DNA from: Diplonema japonicum
Taxonomy: Eukaryota; Euglenozoa; Diplonemea; Diplonemida; Diplonemidae
Assembly: GCA_964019335.1 (NCBI GenBank)
Contig: OZ025667.1
Span: 542,501 to 606,500 of the forward strand
Direction of reading: 5' to 3'
DNA length: 64,000 bases
In this document: positions 1 through 10,077 of the stretch, piece after piece
Layout: the number at the start of each line of letters is the position of its first letter
Position numbering within the stretch: position 1 is the stretch's first letter
The notes under the pieces: generated by a model
What the model saw: only the letters and a program-made list of their open reading frames with translations
The model's database searches: none
What the model was told of the DNA's origin: nothing
Translations under genes and position numbers: made by a program

Positions 1-34
1 AAAAAAAGAAAAAGAAAAAAAAAAAATGTAACAG

Positions 35-154
35 GGTGTCGAGGTAATGGGGAACCTGCCGCACTTCCCACGGGTTGTGAACCGACGTGAGGCCTACGAC
101 CACAAGAGATTCCACTACGCGGTGAGCCATGTGAACCCCTTGGACTGTGTTTAG
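35..154 (+). CDS. 3'-terminal exon of a gene entering from the left (partial)
   Basis: The window opens with a poly-A stretch ending in ATGTAACAG, which looks like the 3' end of an intron, since the reconstructed introns elsewhere here also end A-rich then CAG. From position 35 one frame runs open to a TAG at 152-154. It reads GVEVMGNLPHFPRVV, then a charged stretch containing NRREAYDHKRFHY, and ends NPLDCV. An upstream in-frame TAA at 29-31 would fall inside the proposed intron. I do not recognise the protein. A separate 35-codon ORF starting at ATG 47 is the alternative. Confidence 0.4.
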   Translation, partial: GVEVMGNLPHFPRVVNRREAYDHKRFHYAVSHVNPLDCV

Positions 155-263
155 GCTGCAGTGTTTTTCTTTTTTTTACTTTTCTTTGGAAGAGGAGTGT
201 TGTTTTGTTATTACTTTCTCTGTTTATTTTCTTCTTCATAAGTAACCCCACTGTCACAGTGCA

Positions 264-815
264 ATGGCCTCTCGATGGGGGGGTATGGAGGACCCCACTC
301 CCTCAGGGTTGAAGCACAGGCTGATGGCCAATATCCGTGACGGCGACCCTGACATGCAGTGGGTGATGCACGAGGTGCTGTTGATAAAGGAACAGCTGGG
401 TGTGGAAGGGGGCATGCAAGAGCTCAGGCGGGAACTGAAGCTGCTGAAGGACAAGATGGAAGTGAACGATGAGGTGGTACGGCTGCGTGCAGCGAACATG
501 GAGTTGAGCCTTTCCTTAGAGAGTTACAAGGCAGAACTCAACAAGCTCCGTGTTAGCAAAGAAGAAGTCCTTCTGGATGTGATACAAGAGAAGCAGGCAC
601 GCATCGCCACCACAGAGGAGCTGATCGAACTGCGAGACAGCGAGCAGGCCGCCCAGGAGGAGATCAGCCGCCTTACAGAACTGCTCAACCAAGGGGGCCA
701 CACCATCGCAACAACAGCACCGAACCTTTCTTCTTTGAAACAAACCATCTTCAGCGAGACTAAAAGATGGGAGGAACACCTCACCGCCAACCCCTACGGC
801 ACCTCTCTTTACTAG
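264..815 (+). CDS. Small coiled-coil protein, function unknown
   Basis: This is a 183-residue ORF that starts just after a pyrimidine-rich stretch ending CTGTCACAG, which would suit a trans-splice acceptor. Residues of about 45-145 are heptad-like and rich in Glu, Leu, Lys and Arg, consistent with a long coiled coil. The tail is Ser/Thr-rich and ends PYGTSLY. No enzymatic motif is visible. It lies 54 bp upstream of another coiled-coil gene on the same strand, so a shared cytoskeletal or flagellar role is possible, but that rests only on coiled-coil content and neighbourhood. Confidence 0.75.
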   Translation: MASRWGGMEDPTPSGLKHRLMANIRDGDPDMQWVMHEVLLIKEQLGVEGGMQELRRELKLLKDKMEVNDEVVRLRAANMELSLSLESYKAELNKLRVSKEEVLLDVIQEKQARIATTEELIELRDSEQAAQEEISRLTELLNQGGHTIATTAPNLSSLKQTIFSETKRWEEHLTANPYGTSLY

Positions 816-869
816 AATGTACTGTATTTATAGCTTCACTGTTCTAACACAACACGGCACACAGGATAC

Positions 870-2048
870 ATGGCGGTCCCCTACAACACTGAGGGCGTCT
901 ACTCGCACGTCCCTGTCAAGCAGGAGTTTGGGAGTGACTTCTTCGATGAAGCTGAAGAGGGGCAGACCCTGCGCATACCCGCAGGCACCATCTACGATGT
1001 GATTCAGGCAACGTGGGGGGCAGGGCACAGCAACGTCGACATCACGAGCCACATAAGGTCGCAGCTGAGGGACGGCGGTCTGCAAGTGCTGGCAACAAGT
1101 GAGAACCTGCAAGTCCTCGACCCAGCACAGGGGCAGAAGAAACGTCTTGTCGTGCGATACACGGAAACATTCTATGTAGAGCAGGACAAGCGGCTGGAGG
1201 GAGTCGACCTGAACACAACAGAAGGGAAGCTGCAAGAGGCGGAAGTGACAATTGACAGGTTGGTCCACGAAAACAAGCGCATGAAGGAAACACTTATCAA
1301 GAACGAAAGGCGTGACAACCACTACAGGGAGATTGAGGGGAAGCTGCGGGAGGAGATCCTTCTGCGCAGGAAGCTGGAGCAGTCGGTGTACGACAATGAA
1401 GGGGCGCTGGTGGCCACCAGAATATCGGAGCTGGAACGGGATGTCAACAGGCTGCGGTTGATGCTGAGGAACGAGCAGCAGGCGGTCATCAACGAGCAGC
1501 AACAAAGGAAGGTACTGCAGGACGAGCTGAACCTACTGAAGGACACGAAGGGTGGTACGAACGGTGTGATCCAACAGCAGATCGCAGACCTGCGGGTGGA
1601 GAACGACAGGCTCATGACGCAGATGCAGGATGTGAATAGGCTGAACGTTCAGCTCCAGCTGTCGATGAAAGATCAGGCTGAGTTCGATAACCTTCGAGCC
1701 GACATGTTTGCGAAGGACAACATCGACCCTGTGACAGGTGCCCTCCCGTTGAGCACGTCACATGTGAGGGTCAGGAAGAGCGTGCTGTGTGGGAAGTGCA
1801 AAGCGTCTGTCGAGTCATGGGAACGCCAGGCAATCTCACGCAACACCGCCCGCAACCTGCACCGAGAGCCTTCTCCACCCCCACTCCACCCGGCACACAG
1901 TACCACCTACAGAGCCCACGACGCTGGGTGGCGGGCCTTCACGACCCCCAACACCCCTACCCCTGTCTACCACAACGTTCTCACTGCACGTACACAATAT
2001 TCCCAACCTTCCCAGCCTTCCCAGCCTTCAAGCTTTACCAGGATCTGA
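870..2048 (+). CDS. Coiled-coil protein with an N-terminal DUF3395-like beta domain
   Basis: The protein has 392 residues. Residues of about 30-98 read as a compact beta domain (IYDVIQATWGAG, then a NVDITSHIRSQL stretch, then DPAQGQKKRLVV). This recalls the pattern 'YGA..(V)D(V)T...L.V......DPA.G..K.L.V.Y' in small domains such as DUF3395, by memory only. Residues of about 105-285 form a charged coiled coil. A CGKC pair follows near residue 306, and the tail is rich in Pro, Ser, Thr and Gln with QPS repeats. There is no signal peptide or membrane segment. A structural or scaffolding role is inferred. Confidence 0.75.
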   Translation: MAVPYNTEGVYSHVPVKQEFGSDFFDEAEEGQTLRIPAGTIYDVIQATWGAGHSNVDITSHIRSQLRDGGLQVLATSENLQVLDPAQGQKKRLVVRYTETFYVEQDKRLEGVDLNTTEGKLQEAEVTIDRLVHENKRMKETLIKNERRDNHYREIEGKLREEILLRRKLEQSVYDNEGALVATRISELERDVNRLRLMLRNEQQAVINEQQQRKVLQDELNLLKDTKGGTNGVIQQQIADLRVENDRLMTQMQDVNRLNVQLQLSMKDQAEFDNLRADMFAKDNIDPVTGALPLSTSHVRVRKSVLCGKCKASVESWERQAISRNTARNLHREPSPPPLHPAHSTTYRAHDAGWRAFTTPNTPTPVYHNVLTARTQYSQPSQPSQPSSFTRI

Positions 2049-2203
2049 CATACTGGACAGGTGGAGAAGAACGAAAGAAACGAATGTATATGTTTTGTAT
2101 TTTCTTGCAGATTATTGTTTATTTTTGTCTAGGCTGTGTGCTGTGACATAAAATCAAACTTAAAATAGGAGGCAAGGGGGCGAGGGAGGTAAAAGGAAAA
2201 AAA

Positions 2204-2234
<31 letters not shown>

Positions 2235-2235
<1 letters not shown>

Positions 2236-2379
2236 TGGGCTTCGTGATGCCTGCAACGGGGAAGCGCTCCCTGAAACGAAAGAGAGAAGGAGAGGACAGG
2301 AAGGTGGCAGATGGGTTGAACGAGTTCTGCTTCAATACGTATGGTGGTTTACTGGGAGAAAGAAGAAAAAAAAAGAGGG

Positions 2380-2421
<42 letters not shown>

Positions 2422-2891
2422 AGTTTCGAATTTGCTGCAGACGCGAAAAAGAAAAAAATCGAAAAGGTGACGAAAGGGAAAAAAGAAAATACACTTTCAA
2501 TGCTAAACAAAGTGCAACAAGTACAAGAAAGGCTGCATGATATGATGGTATAGAAACTCGTTGTGAATTATGATTTTTTAAAAAAAAAACCCAGGGAACA
2601 GAAGAGGGAGAAGCTTTGAACTCCGGGGTGCGATGGGAGGCCGCCCTGAGCCGGGCCGCTGGCAGGAAGGTGAAAGACAACCCTGACAAACTGAAGAAAA
2701 CCCTGAAACGAACACAGAAACTGAAACAAAAATCAAGGGAAAAAGTATTTAAAAAATAAAAATAAAAAGGGGCGACACACACACAACAGTGGGCAACATT
2801 CCAAGAAGCAGTGGCTAAAGCAAAGGAGGCGGGGACAGCGATACCCAAAACACTGGTTTGGAATACTATCTTTTTTATTCTTCTTCTTTTT

Positions 2892-2926
<35 letters not shown>

Positions 2927-3123
2927 AAACCTTCAGACAAAACCCAAAACTGCCAAAAAGCACAAGTTGCCAAAAGAAAAGAAACCCGCTGACAGCGAAG
3001 AAGGAGCAACAGGAAAAGGCAAGGGCAAAGGCAAAGGCAAAGGCAAAGGAGGTGGAAAAGCCGGAAAAGGCAGCAAGGGGTCTAAAGGATCCAAGGTATC
3101 CCTGCACTTTCTTTTAGATCAAC

Positions 3124-3154
<31 letters not shown>

Positions 3155-3341
3155 TACATAACAGGGCGGAACATCAGGGGGCAAGAAAGGCGACGCATCT
3201 AGCGAAGGTCACAGCGAGGGCGGTGGGAAAACAAAAGATAAATCGAAACTGGGCCGCATTACAAGGAGGCTCGACAGCCTAAAGGCGGTACACAAACAGG
3301 GCAAGGCAAAAGCAAAAGCCATGAAGAAACAGAGCGAGTAG
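2235..3341 (+). CDS. SURF6: SURF6/Rrp14-family nucleolar ribosome-assembly protein, six exons
   Basis: Exons join at 2235-2338, 2424-2547, 2595-2744, 2790-2855, 2937-3095 and 3165-3341 into an open frame of 259 codons plus TAG. Donors are GTATGG, GTATAG, GTATTT, GTTTGG and GTATCC; acceptors are CAG. Exon 3 carries the SURF6 signature: a Trp, then AALSRAAGRKVKDN, then PDKLKKTLKR, then a run of Lys/Gln/Ser. In the family this region binds RNA and the protein acts in the nucleolus in early 60S and 40S assembly. The C-terminal third is a KG repeat followed by a basic tail, and the whole protein is very basic. The introns are full of poly-A, so the gene looks like disconnected fragments in single-frame reading. 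The GTTTGG donor of intron 4 is the least certain junction. The protein is somewhat shorter than animal SURF6. Confidence 0.85.
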
Positions 3342-3480
3342 AAAAACAAAACCACACAGACTTTACGGTTACATCAAATTTCTGAGTTAAAAACAAAACC
3401 AAAAAAAGAAAAGAAAATCACATAGTAACATTCCTTTTTGCCGGCGCACTAGTTACCTACAGACAGGAAAGGAAAGGGCG

Positions 3481-6400
3481 ATGAAGCGAGCAAGAAGAAA
3501 ACGTGAGACCCATGACAGTGACGATGATGAGGACGACGATGGAACATCTAGTTACAAGGGCAGCATACAACGGGCTCGGTCTGGTGCGAAGTCAGACACA
3601 GGAAGCACGTTGAGCAACAGTATTACGAAGTCACGCACCTCACACACCTACAGCCAGGCCACAGATGAACTCGATGATGAATCGGGTGAGGAAGTCGCCG
3701 ATTCCTTAACTGAGACGTACCACATGCTTACGTGCTCTGAGAATGTGACCGCCAACCCTTCCCTTGTGAGCCTTCTCACTGAGGCAGATGCCTCTATCGA
3801 GAAAAATCCAAAGACAGGCGCTCCCCTCGACCTCTCCGCACATTACATAGGGCACAAGCACCTCTGCTTCCTTGCGCACGTTCTTGTTACCACGGGCTGT
3901 CCTATCTCTTCCATCTCACTCAAAGACTCGCAATTGCATTGCACTGTGCTTCCTGCATTCGTCACGGCCTTCAAGGCGCACAAGTCGAAGCTCACTTCCC
4001 TTGACCTCAGTAATAACCCGTCCCTTGCCTACCTCAGTGGCAGGGAGCTCTTGTCTCTGATTAAGACCAAACAAAAAATCACCCATTTGGACCTCTCGGG
4101 GACCTCTGTGCACCCGTGCCTCATGGCGAAGATCGCGAGACAGCTCGAGGCGAACAAGGAGTTTGTGAAATCGAGCAACCGTCAGATATCCACGGAATAC
4201 TCCCTCGAGTTCTACATGCCTAGGACTTTTCTTTCGGTCTACCACCCGCCTATCCTTGTGTCTTTTGCAGCTGCGGATAGCCTCTACACCTCACGGCTCT
4301 GTTCCGTTTTATCGCAAGTTGACCCACGGCTGAACGGTGCCTTCGCGCTGTTCCACCACAGGAAGACGTCACCCGACTACCAGGAGTTCATCAAGACGTG
4401 CTTCATTGACGCAGACTACGTTTTGGTTGTTGCCTCGAAGCACTGGGAACGAGACGAGCAGTGCGTGGCTGAGATGTCGTGGTTCAAGGGGCGCACCATG
4501 TTCGTTGTTGTACCGGATGATATGCCGGAGGGCAGCGTGCCGACCCTTGTTGTGAAGATGTCTTCTCACTTAGATGACTACAGCGCGATGGATATGTGTC
4601 TTGATAAACAGGCAGCGATGCAAGTCTGCAGCTCTAGTTACGTGCTGCCAGCTGTGTCCACCACGCTGGCGTGCCTGAGCGACTCTTTTGAAACCACGAC
4701 AACAGAAGTTCCCACTCCTCCACAATTGCAGTTCGTAGCCCCCACGCACCGCTTCCACCTGCCTTTTAATAACCTCACCGCCACTTCACAATCGATGGAT
4801 GCACTGGCTACCCGTATCACAGTGGAATTGAGTTGCTCGCAGTCTTTCACCCTGCCTGCAAGGGGTGAGGCTGCAGAGCTTAGTCGGTGGAAGAAACTCT
4901 TCGTCCTTGTTACCCAATCTCTGGTTCCTGAAAACCCTACACACGTGTCTCTCTACCCACGGCTTGTGAAACGCATGCAGCTCCACCGTCAAGAGAACAA
5001 CGGAGTGCCGTTCCTTCCAAAGGTACGTTCTGTGACCGACACTGAGAAGGTTATTTACAGCATCCTTGCGCAGCAGGCATCAAAAACCGAAGATGCGAAA
5101 AAGCCAAAAGGCGCGATAAGAGGTGGGAGGAAAAGAAACGGCGATGTTAAGGCCACACAAGTAAAGCTTCAGGACACAGGTCCTGCAAAGCAAGAGGCGA
5201 GCAAATCCAAATCGGCTCGATCGGCGGCGGTGATGAGGATCTGCTTCGATGTTGATGCGCAGGAGAGGTTCTACTATAACAGACTGTGGCGGAAGCGGGA
5301 GTGGGTGCCACGGAACACGACACCTTTGGTGCAGATGGGCATGCTGTACGTGAAGAACCCGCAAAAGCTGCGACTGAGACAGGTTCTAACACATGAGGAG
5401 CTGTGCGTTTCGCGCAAGAGGGCAACACTTGTAAAGGAAAGCAGGGCGCTGAGGATCAGTCAGCGTAGCTTGGCATACAAAGTTCGACTCATCAACAAGC
5501 TGGAGGACAGGGCAGATCATGACAAAGCTGAAAGCGTGCTGCAACTTTCTCTTCTGCTACCGCACTTCGATGTTTCTGTAGTGCGTGAGGTGCGCAGCTT
5601 GAAAGAGCCCAGACTCACAGATACTGTGCGCGTGTGCGCCAAAGCTGTCCTGATAGTTCTTGGCGAGGAGAGCGACGAGAAGTCATTAACCTGGTGGTGG
5701 TCCATGACTCAGACAGCTTTTGCAGTGGAAAGCCAGCTCTTGTACCGCCTAGCCAATCTTGTGCCCGAGAGAGTACGAAAACGGCAGTGGAACAGGATAA
5801 AGGACTTTCTGGCGCATCCTTTTTATACGCTGGACGAAGCCTCGGTGTCACACGAGGTTTGGGCAGAAGAGGCGCTCAATGGCGCACGGCCACGGGGCGT
5901 GATCGCTCTGTTTGCAAGGTGGGTACACTGTGTGTATCACCAGTACACTGCAAGCAGGAAGCTCGAGATGGATGCCTACAAGTACATCGATGAGCTGCAT
6001 GATGACTACAAGCAGCTGTCAGACAAGGTAACAGCACAGGAGCAGAAGGTAGCCCTGCTGGAAATCGGGGTTGGAAACCTTCAACAACACGTTGCTGAGA
6101 AGATACGAGAGTACTCCACCATGACGAGCGAGCAGCAGACCACCACCGACTCGTCACACGACCCGCTGGAGAAGCCGTACGCTGACTATCTGCGCACTCT
6201 GCAGAAGTGCTCGCTATTCAATGGTGTGCCTGGTAAAGCGCTACGCGAGATTGCTTTGTCCGCAACACTGGTGAAGTACGAGAAACGAAATGTAATCGTC
6301 GAGTCCGACAAACTGCTGCTACTAGTGTCTGGTCGGGTGCAGCTTAACATCATAGATGCTCTGTCTGTGTCGCTACGGAGCGTCACACTCAGCAACCATT

Positions 6401-9400
6401 CCGCACGTGTGGGTGAAAGCCCATGGGGAGGAAGGGACGCAACTGTCGCCTTTGACGTTGTTCAACCCAACCCAAAGCGCCACAAGAGTTTCAGGAGTGT
6501 GTGTTCTCTTGGTACTGGAACTGAGATTTCCACGGAGTCCACAGAAGGAGCAACGACATTGCACGCTGGGCAGTGGTTATTTGATCAAGCTTTCATCAAC
6601 GCCTTGGCAGGCGAACAAACGGAATGCTCAGAAGTGCGTGTTTCCTCTTTGGGCGGTCCTCGGGGAAGGCCCTCGAGTTTGATGCAGATATCTGTCTCGC
6701 GGTTGTCGGAAGAAATACGGAATGTCATCACACCCATTCTTGTTAAGAATAGAGAAGTTTTGCTGCAAAGGGCCTACAAGATGTTGTTTTTACAGCAGTT
6801 GCCGTTCCTCGCCGGAATCGGGAGAGAGGTGATCTTGTCCATCGCCCTGTCTGTGAAGGAAGTCATTTATGAGCCTGATCAAGTCGTTCAAGAGAAGGGT
6901 AGCGTCACTGACCGCTTGTGTGTCGTGTGTGCAGGTAGTGTTGCGATGAACGAAAAGATGTACAGTTCCGTCTTTTTCCCTACTCCAGAGGCTGTGCTGA
7001 CAGCTGGTAGCACAGCAGGCTGTGGAGTGCGGGCTTCTGAGTACGGGTGCCGTTTACTTTCTCTAAGCTCGGACGACCTCTACAACTTGTGTACTACCTT
7101 CAGCTCCCTCAGGACAAGGCTCAGTTGCACCATCGAAGCCCGCAACGAGAAGATTACCGTTTTGCACAACCCCGCCAGCTACCCTTGGTCGGACTTCAAC
7201 GAGAACTTCCAGCATCTCCTTGCGAGTATACCTGCAAGCAAAGCAGAAGCATCCGCAAGGGAACGCTCTCTAAAAAGCTTGAAAAACACTTTCATTCACC
7301 TGGCTTTACCGTTGGTGGAAATGGTGGTATCGGAGATACACCAAGACCCTGGGACGTGTCTCCTGCCCGCCGTGTACGGGGCACAGCACACTCCCAGCAT
7401 GGGTGGGTACAAGTACGTTATCAATGGCGTTCTGATAGAAGCGGCGTCTAACAAGGGCAACATCTACGGGGACTTGGGGAACGCGTCGAAAGCTTTGAAA
7501 CACGAGTTAAGAGCTTGGGAACAGTTCCTGGGGACAGGTGCGCGAGGGGTGTGCGTTCCCCTGTGCATTCTCGTAACGTACAGGGGGTACCGTGTCAAAG
7601 CAATGCCCCTCTTGCCTTTAGGAGGACGTGAGACCATCGTGCACGGCGGTTCGGATGGGAATGGTGTCCCTGAGGAACTAGGCATTCATCAAAGAGAGTC
7701 GCCCGAGGTCAGCGCCACGCTCAAAGGTGTCTGCACCATGCTGAACATCAAAGGGCATAGGCTGCCTGGCAACAGGAGATTGTTCTATGGCCCAGCTGAC
7801 CTAGAAGTGCGGAAGGGTACGGACGGCAGGTATTATTTGTTGAGACCTGGTAGGTTGTTCCCGCCTCAACACATCAAACCGAAGACAAGCAACCATGGGC
7901 AGTGGTTGGTACAACTCATGCGCCCGGAAGCTGTGATGGCCTCCAAGAAAGCGCTTTCCAGTGATGCCTTCAGCAGGTGGGAAACGAGTGCCTCCAACGA
8001 TGCGGACGTCATAGCGGAGTGCCGCCGGCTTCACGCCGAGGTAATGCCGGAGTTTGCGGCACATTTGTTGACACTATTCGAAGACTTTTCTGTGCCTGCC
8101 TTTGAGGAGCTTGAGGATGAGAAGCTGTGCGCACCTCTTGAGCTCCTCTGCAATGAGGCCCATGCATGGGGTGTCAATATACGCAGCTTCGCTGCGGTTG
8201 TCGCCCTTCTAGCACCCTCTGCTGTCAATGTATGCAGGCTCCTGTATATTGAACTTCTGGCCCGCACGTTCAAAACCACCCTTGCCCAAGCACTTCGCTC
8301 CCTGACTAAATCCACTGCTGAGGCTGTCGAACGCGAGATCACAAGACTCCTATCCGCCTTCTTCGGGGTAGGTCCTTCCAACACAGCTTTTTGGAGAGAC
8401 ACCCTTTATCCAAACTGCAAAAGAAAGTTCGGTTTCGCAAACCTCGAAACCTACTTCAGAAACATACCCACAATGCACATCACTACGGAAGGTGTGTGCA
8501 GGGTGGAGTATTTAGGCTTCACGGAGGCACTGACAAAAATCAAACTAACTCCTTGCTGGCACATGATGATGCTATCGAGAGTTTGCAAATTGTGTGGTTT
8601 GAAACTGAGTCACAACGACGCCAAAGGTCACTACGATAGGTTGGTGGAAGTGGAGAACACAACTGTACTAGTTGCAGCAGTGAAGAAGAGGGCCAGCTCA
8701 AGGCACTCGATGGGATCGGCCTCGTCCAGGCGCAAAGGGAGAAACGACGAGTCCTCAGAAAGCGTGCCCTTCCATTTCCTAGACGATGCCCTCCCTGTGG
8801 TTCGGAGCATCACGATCCCGCCGTCAGATGCCGTCGAGATGTGCGTAGTGCGGGGGAGGCTGGACCTCGCTGTCAAGAAGCTGCACGAGAAGCTCACAAG
8901 CATGAAGTCAACCGTTGGCGAGGACCACGGGTCGTTGGTAAAACCAATGGTGGCACTCGCAAGTGTTTACAAAGAATGGGGCAAGCACGATTCTGAAGAG
9001 GAATTCTTGCAAGAGGCACTCGACCTGTGCGTGATGGACTTACCCTTCGATGAAGCGACTGGCAACAAGCAGCGCAGCTTCGATGAGGCGAGTATCATGA
9101 TCGACCTTGCGGACTACCACCATAGACACGGGAACACTGGAAGGGCCGCTTACCTGCTGCATCAAGCCCACGCTGTCCTTGCGGAGCTCGGTTTCGACGG
9201 CACCAACGAGACCATGGTGCAGTGCCTCCTTGCACTGGGAGAAGTTGAAGAGGCGCAGCTAAACCATGACCAAGCTTACGATGCCTTTGCTGAAGTAAAA
9301 GCGGCATGCGAAGCGAAACATGTAGCACAGACAGACCGCGTCATGGTGGAGTCCTCGCTGGGCATCGCGACATCGCTGCTGGGACAGTTTGATCTGGATG

Positions 9401-9936
9401 CGTGCGAGCAGGCCTTAGTAGATGTACGGGAGAATGTGAATGACGCGGCGGACCTCTCACTGATGCCGATGGTGAAGTGCACGGAATGGCTTGTCGCTGA
9501 TCTGAAGGGCGAAGTCGATGTGGCGTTGGTGACACTTCACGAAGGGTACTTGGCTGCGTGGGCGTGGGTTTGTGAGAGCAAAGGGAAGGCCATGCTGGAT
9601 GCTGTTGAGTTCCTGTGCAAAATTCTGTCAAGATTCCAGATATCAGTTTCAAAGACCGGTAAGGGCACCTCCCGCTTCGAGGACTTGATGGTACTCACAA
9701 TGCAGAATATACCTGAAGCCGCCTCCATCATGAACACCTTCCCCAACCTGCAAGACCATAACTTGCTCGCCAACGCTCCGTCTGTGGTGCTCTCAGAGGT
9801 AGTTTCTTCAGATACAGCCTCAAAGACGAGGAAGCGCCTTGCCGTGGTCCTTCTTGCAAAGCAGCACAGGCAGGAGTCGTGTTTTGAACAGCTTGAAATC
9901 CTGCTGGAGGCCGCAATTGCGACAGACTTGTATTGA
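3481..9936 (+). CDS. Giant LRR-TIR-cNMP-like-CLU-TPR multidomain protein
   Basis: This is an uninterrupted 2151-residue ORF. An acidic, Ser-rich N-terminus precedes leucine-rich repeats at about residues 110-235 (LTSLDLSNNPSLAYL, ITHLDLSGTSV). A TIR-like domain follows at about 255-380: PILVSFAAADS, a buried DADYVLVVASKHW strand, then QCVAEMSW, whose Glu331 sits where NAD-cleaving TIRs carry the catalytic Glu. Two cyclic-nucleotide-binding-like folds lie at about 905-960 and 1100-1160; neither has an obvious intact phosphate-binding cassette. A CLU central domain spans about 1235-1500 (YKYVINGVLIE, NIYGDLGNASKALKHEL, GTDGRYYLLRPGRLFPP, LSSDAFSRW), as in clustered-mitochondria proteins. TPR-like helical repeats occupy about 1790-2000. 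The domain calls are from motif reading. The function is unknown; mitochondrial positioning (CLU) linked to an NAD or nucleotide signal is a hypothesis. Confidence 0.85.
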   Translation: MKRARRKRETHDSDDDEDDDGTSSYKGSIQRARSGAKSDTGSTLSNSITKSRTSHTYSQATDELDDESGEEVADSLTETYHMLTCSENVTANPSLVSLLTEADASIEKNPKTGAPLDLSAHYIGHKHLCFLAHVLVTTGCPISSISLKDSQLHCTVLPAFVTAFKAHKSKLTSLDLSNNPSLAYLSGRELLSLIKTKQKITHLDLSGTSVHPCLMAKIARQLEANKEFVKSSNRQISTEYSLEFYMPRTFLSVYHPPILVSFAAADSLYTSRLCSVLSQVDPRLNGAFALFHHRKTSPDYQEFIKTCFIDADYVLVVASKHWERDEQCVAEMSWFKGRTMFVVVPDDMPEGSVPTLVVKMSSHLDDYSAMDMCLDKQAAMQVCSSSYVLPAVSTTLACLSDSFETTTTEVPTPPQLQFVAPTHRFHLPFNNLTATSQSMDALATRITVELSCSQSFTLPARGEAAELSRWKKLFVLVTQSLVPENPTHVSLYPRLVKRMQLHRQENNGVPFLPKVRSVTDTEKVIYSILAQQASKTEDAKKPKGAIRGGRKRNGDVKATQVKLQDTGPAKQEASKSKSARSAAVMRICFDVDAQERFYYNRLWRKREWVPRNTTPLVQMGMLYVKNPQKLRLRQVLTHEELCVSRKRATLVKESRALRISQRSLAYKVRLINKLEDRADHDKAESVLQLSLLLPHFDVSVVREVRSLKEPRLTDTVRVCAKAVLIVLGEESDEKSLTWWWSMTQTAFAVESQLLYRLANLVPERVRKRQWNRIKDFLAHPFYTLDEASVSHEVWAEEALNGARPRGVIALFARWVHCVYHQYTASRKLEMDAYKYIDELHDDYKQLSDKVTAQEQKVALLEIGVGNLQQHVAEKIREYSTMTSEQQTTTDSSHDPLEKPYADYLRTLQKCSLFNGVPGKALREIALSATLVKYEKRNVIVESDKLLLLVSGRVQLNIIDALSVSLRSVTLSNHSARVGESPWGGRDATVAFDVVQPNPKRHKSFRSVCSLGTGTEISTESTEGATTLHAGQWLFDQAFINALAGEQTECSEVRVSSLGGPRGRPSSLMQISVSRLSEEIRNVITPILVKNREVLLQRAYKMLFLQQLPFLAGIGREVILSIALSVKEVIYEPDQVVQEKGSVTDRLCVVCAGSVAMNEKMYSSVFFPTPEAVLTAGSTAGCGVRASEYGCRLLSLSSDDLYNLCTTFSSLRTRLSCTIEARNEKITVLHNPASYPWSDFNENFQHLLASIPASKAEASARERSLKSLKNTFIHLALPLVEMVVSEIHQDPGTCLLPAVYGAQHTPSMGGYKYVINGVLIEAASNKGNIYGDLGNASKALKHELRAWEQFLGTGARGVCVPLCILVTYRGYRVKAMPLLPLGGRETIVHGGSDGNGVPEELGIHQRESPEVSATLKGVCTMLNIKGHRLPGNRRLFYGPADLEVRKGTDGRYYLLRPGRLFPPQHIKPKTSNHGQWLVQLMRPEAVMASKKALSSDAFSRWETSASNDADVIAECRRLHAEVMPEFAAHLLTLFEDFSVPAFEELEDEKLCAPLELLCNEAHAWGVNIRSFAAVVALLAPSAVNVCRLLYIELLARTFKTTLAQALRSLTKSTAEAVEREITRLLSAFFGVGPSNTAFWRDTLYPNCKRKFGFANLETYFRNIPTMHITTEGVCRVEYLGFTEALTKIKLTPCWHMMMLSRVCKLCGLKLSHNDAKGHYDRLVEVENTTVLVAAVKKRASSRHSMGSASSRRKGRNDESSESVPFHFLDDALPVVRSITIPPSDAVEMCVVRGRLDLAVKKLHEKLTSMKSTVGEDHGSLVKPMVALASVYKEWGKHDSEEEFLQEALDLCVMDLPFDEATGNKQRSFDEASIMIDLADYHHRHGNTGRAAYLLHQAHAVLAELGFDGTNETMVQCLLALGEVEEAQLNHDQAYDAFAEVKAACEAKHVAQTDRVMVESSLGIATSLLGQFDLDACEQALVDVRENVNDAADLSLMPMVKCTEWLVADLKGEVDVALVTLHEGYLAAWAWVCESKGKAMLDAVEFLCKILSRFQISVSKTGKGTSRFEDLMVLTMQNIPEAASIMNTFPNLQDHNLLANAPSVVLSEVVSSDTASKTRKRLAVVLLAKQHRQESCFEQLEILLEAAIATDLY

Positions 9937-10077
9937 GAGCTTCGCTTTTTCTTTTTACTCATTTACCCTTTTTCTTTCTAGATTTACACATCTTAAGTTA
10001 AGACAGTTTTGACTGTATTGCTAATGCGGTAAAAGGGGGAAAAAAATATTCACAGGGGACTTACACATGTGTGGGTG

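Noticed and set aside
828-1505. 225-codon ORF on the minus strand
   Set aside because: It is antisense to a coiled-coil gene with better composition on +; Leu/Val/Pro shadows of this type recur opposite Gln/Glu-rich coding DNA.
2129-3107. Phe-rich minus-strand ORFs
   Set aside because: Translations of poly-T, the complement of intron A-tracts.
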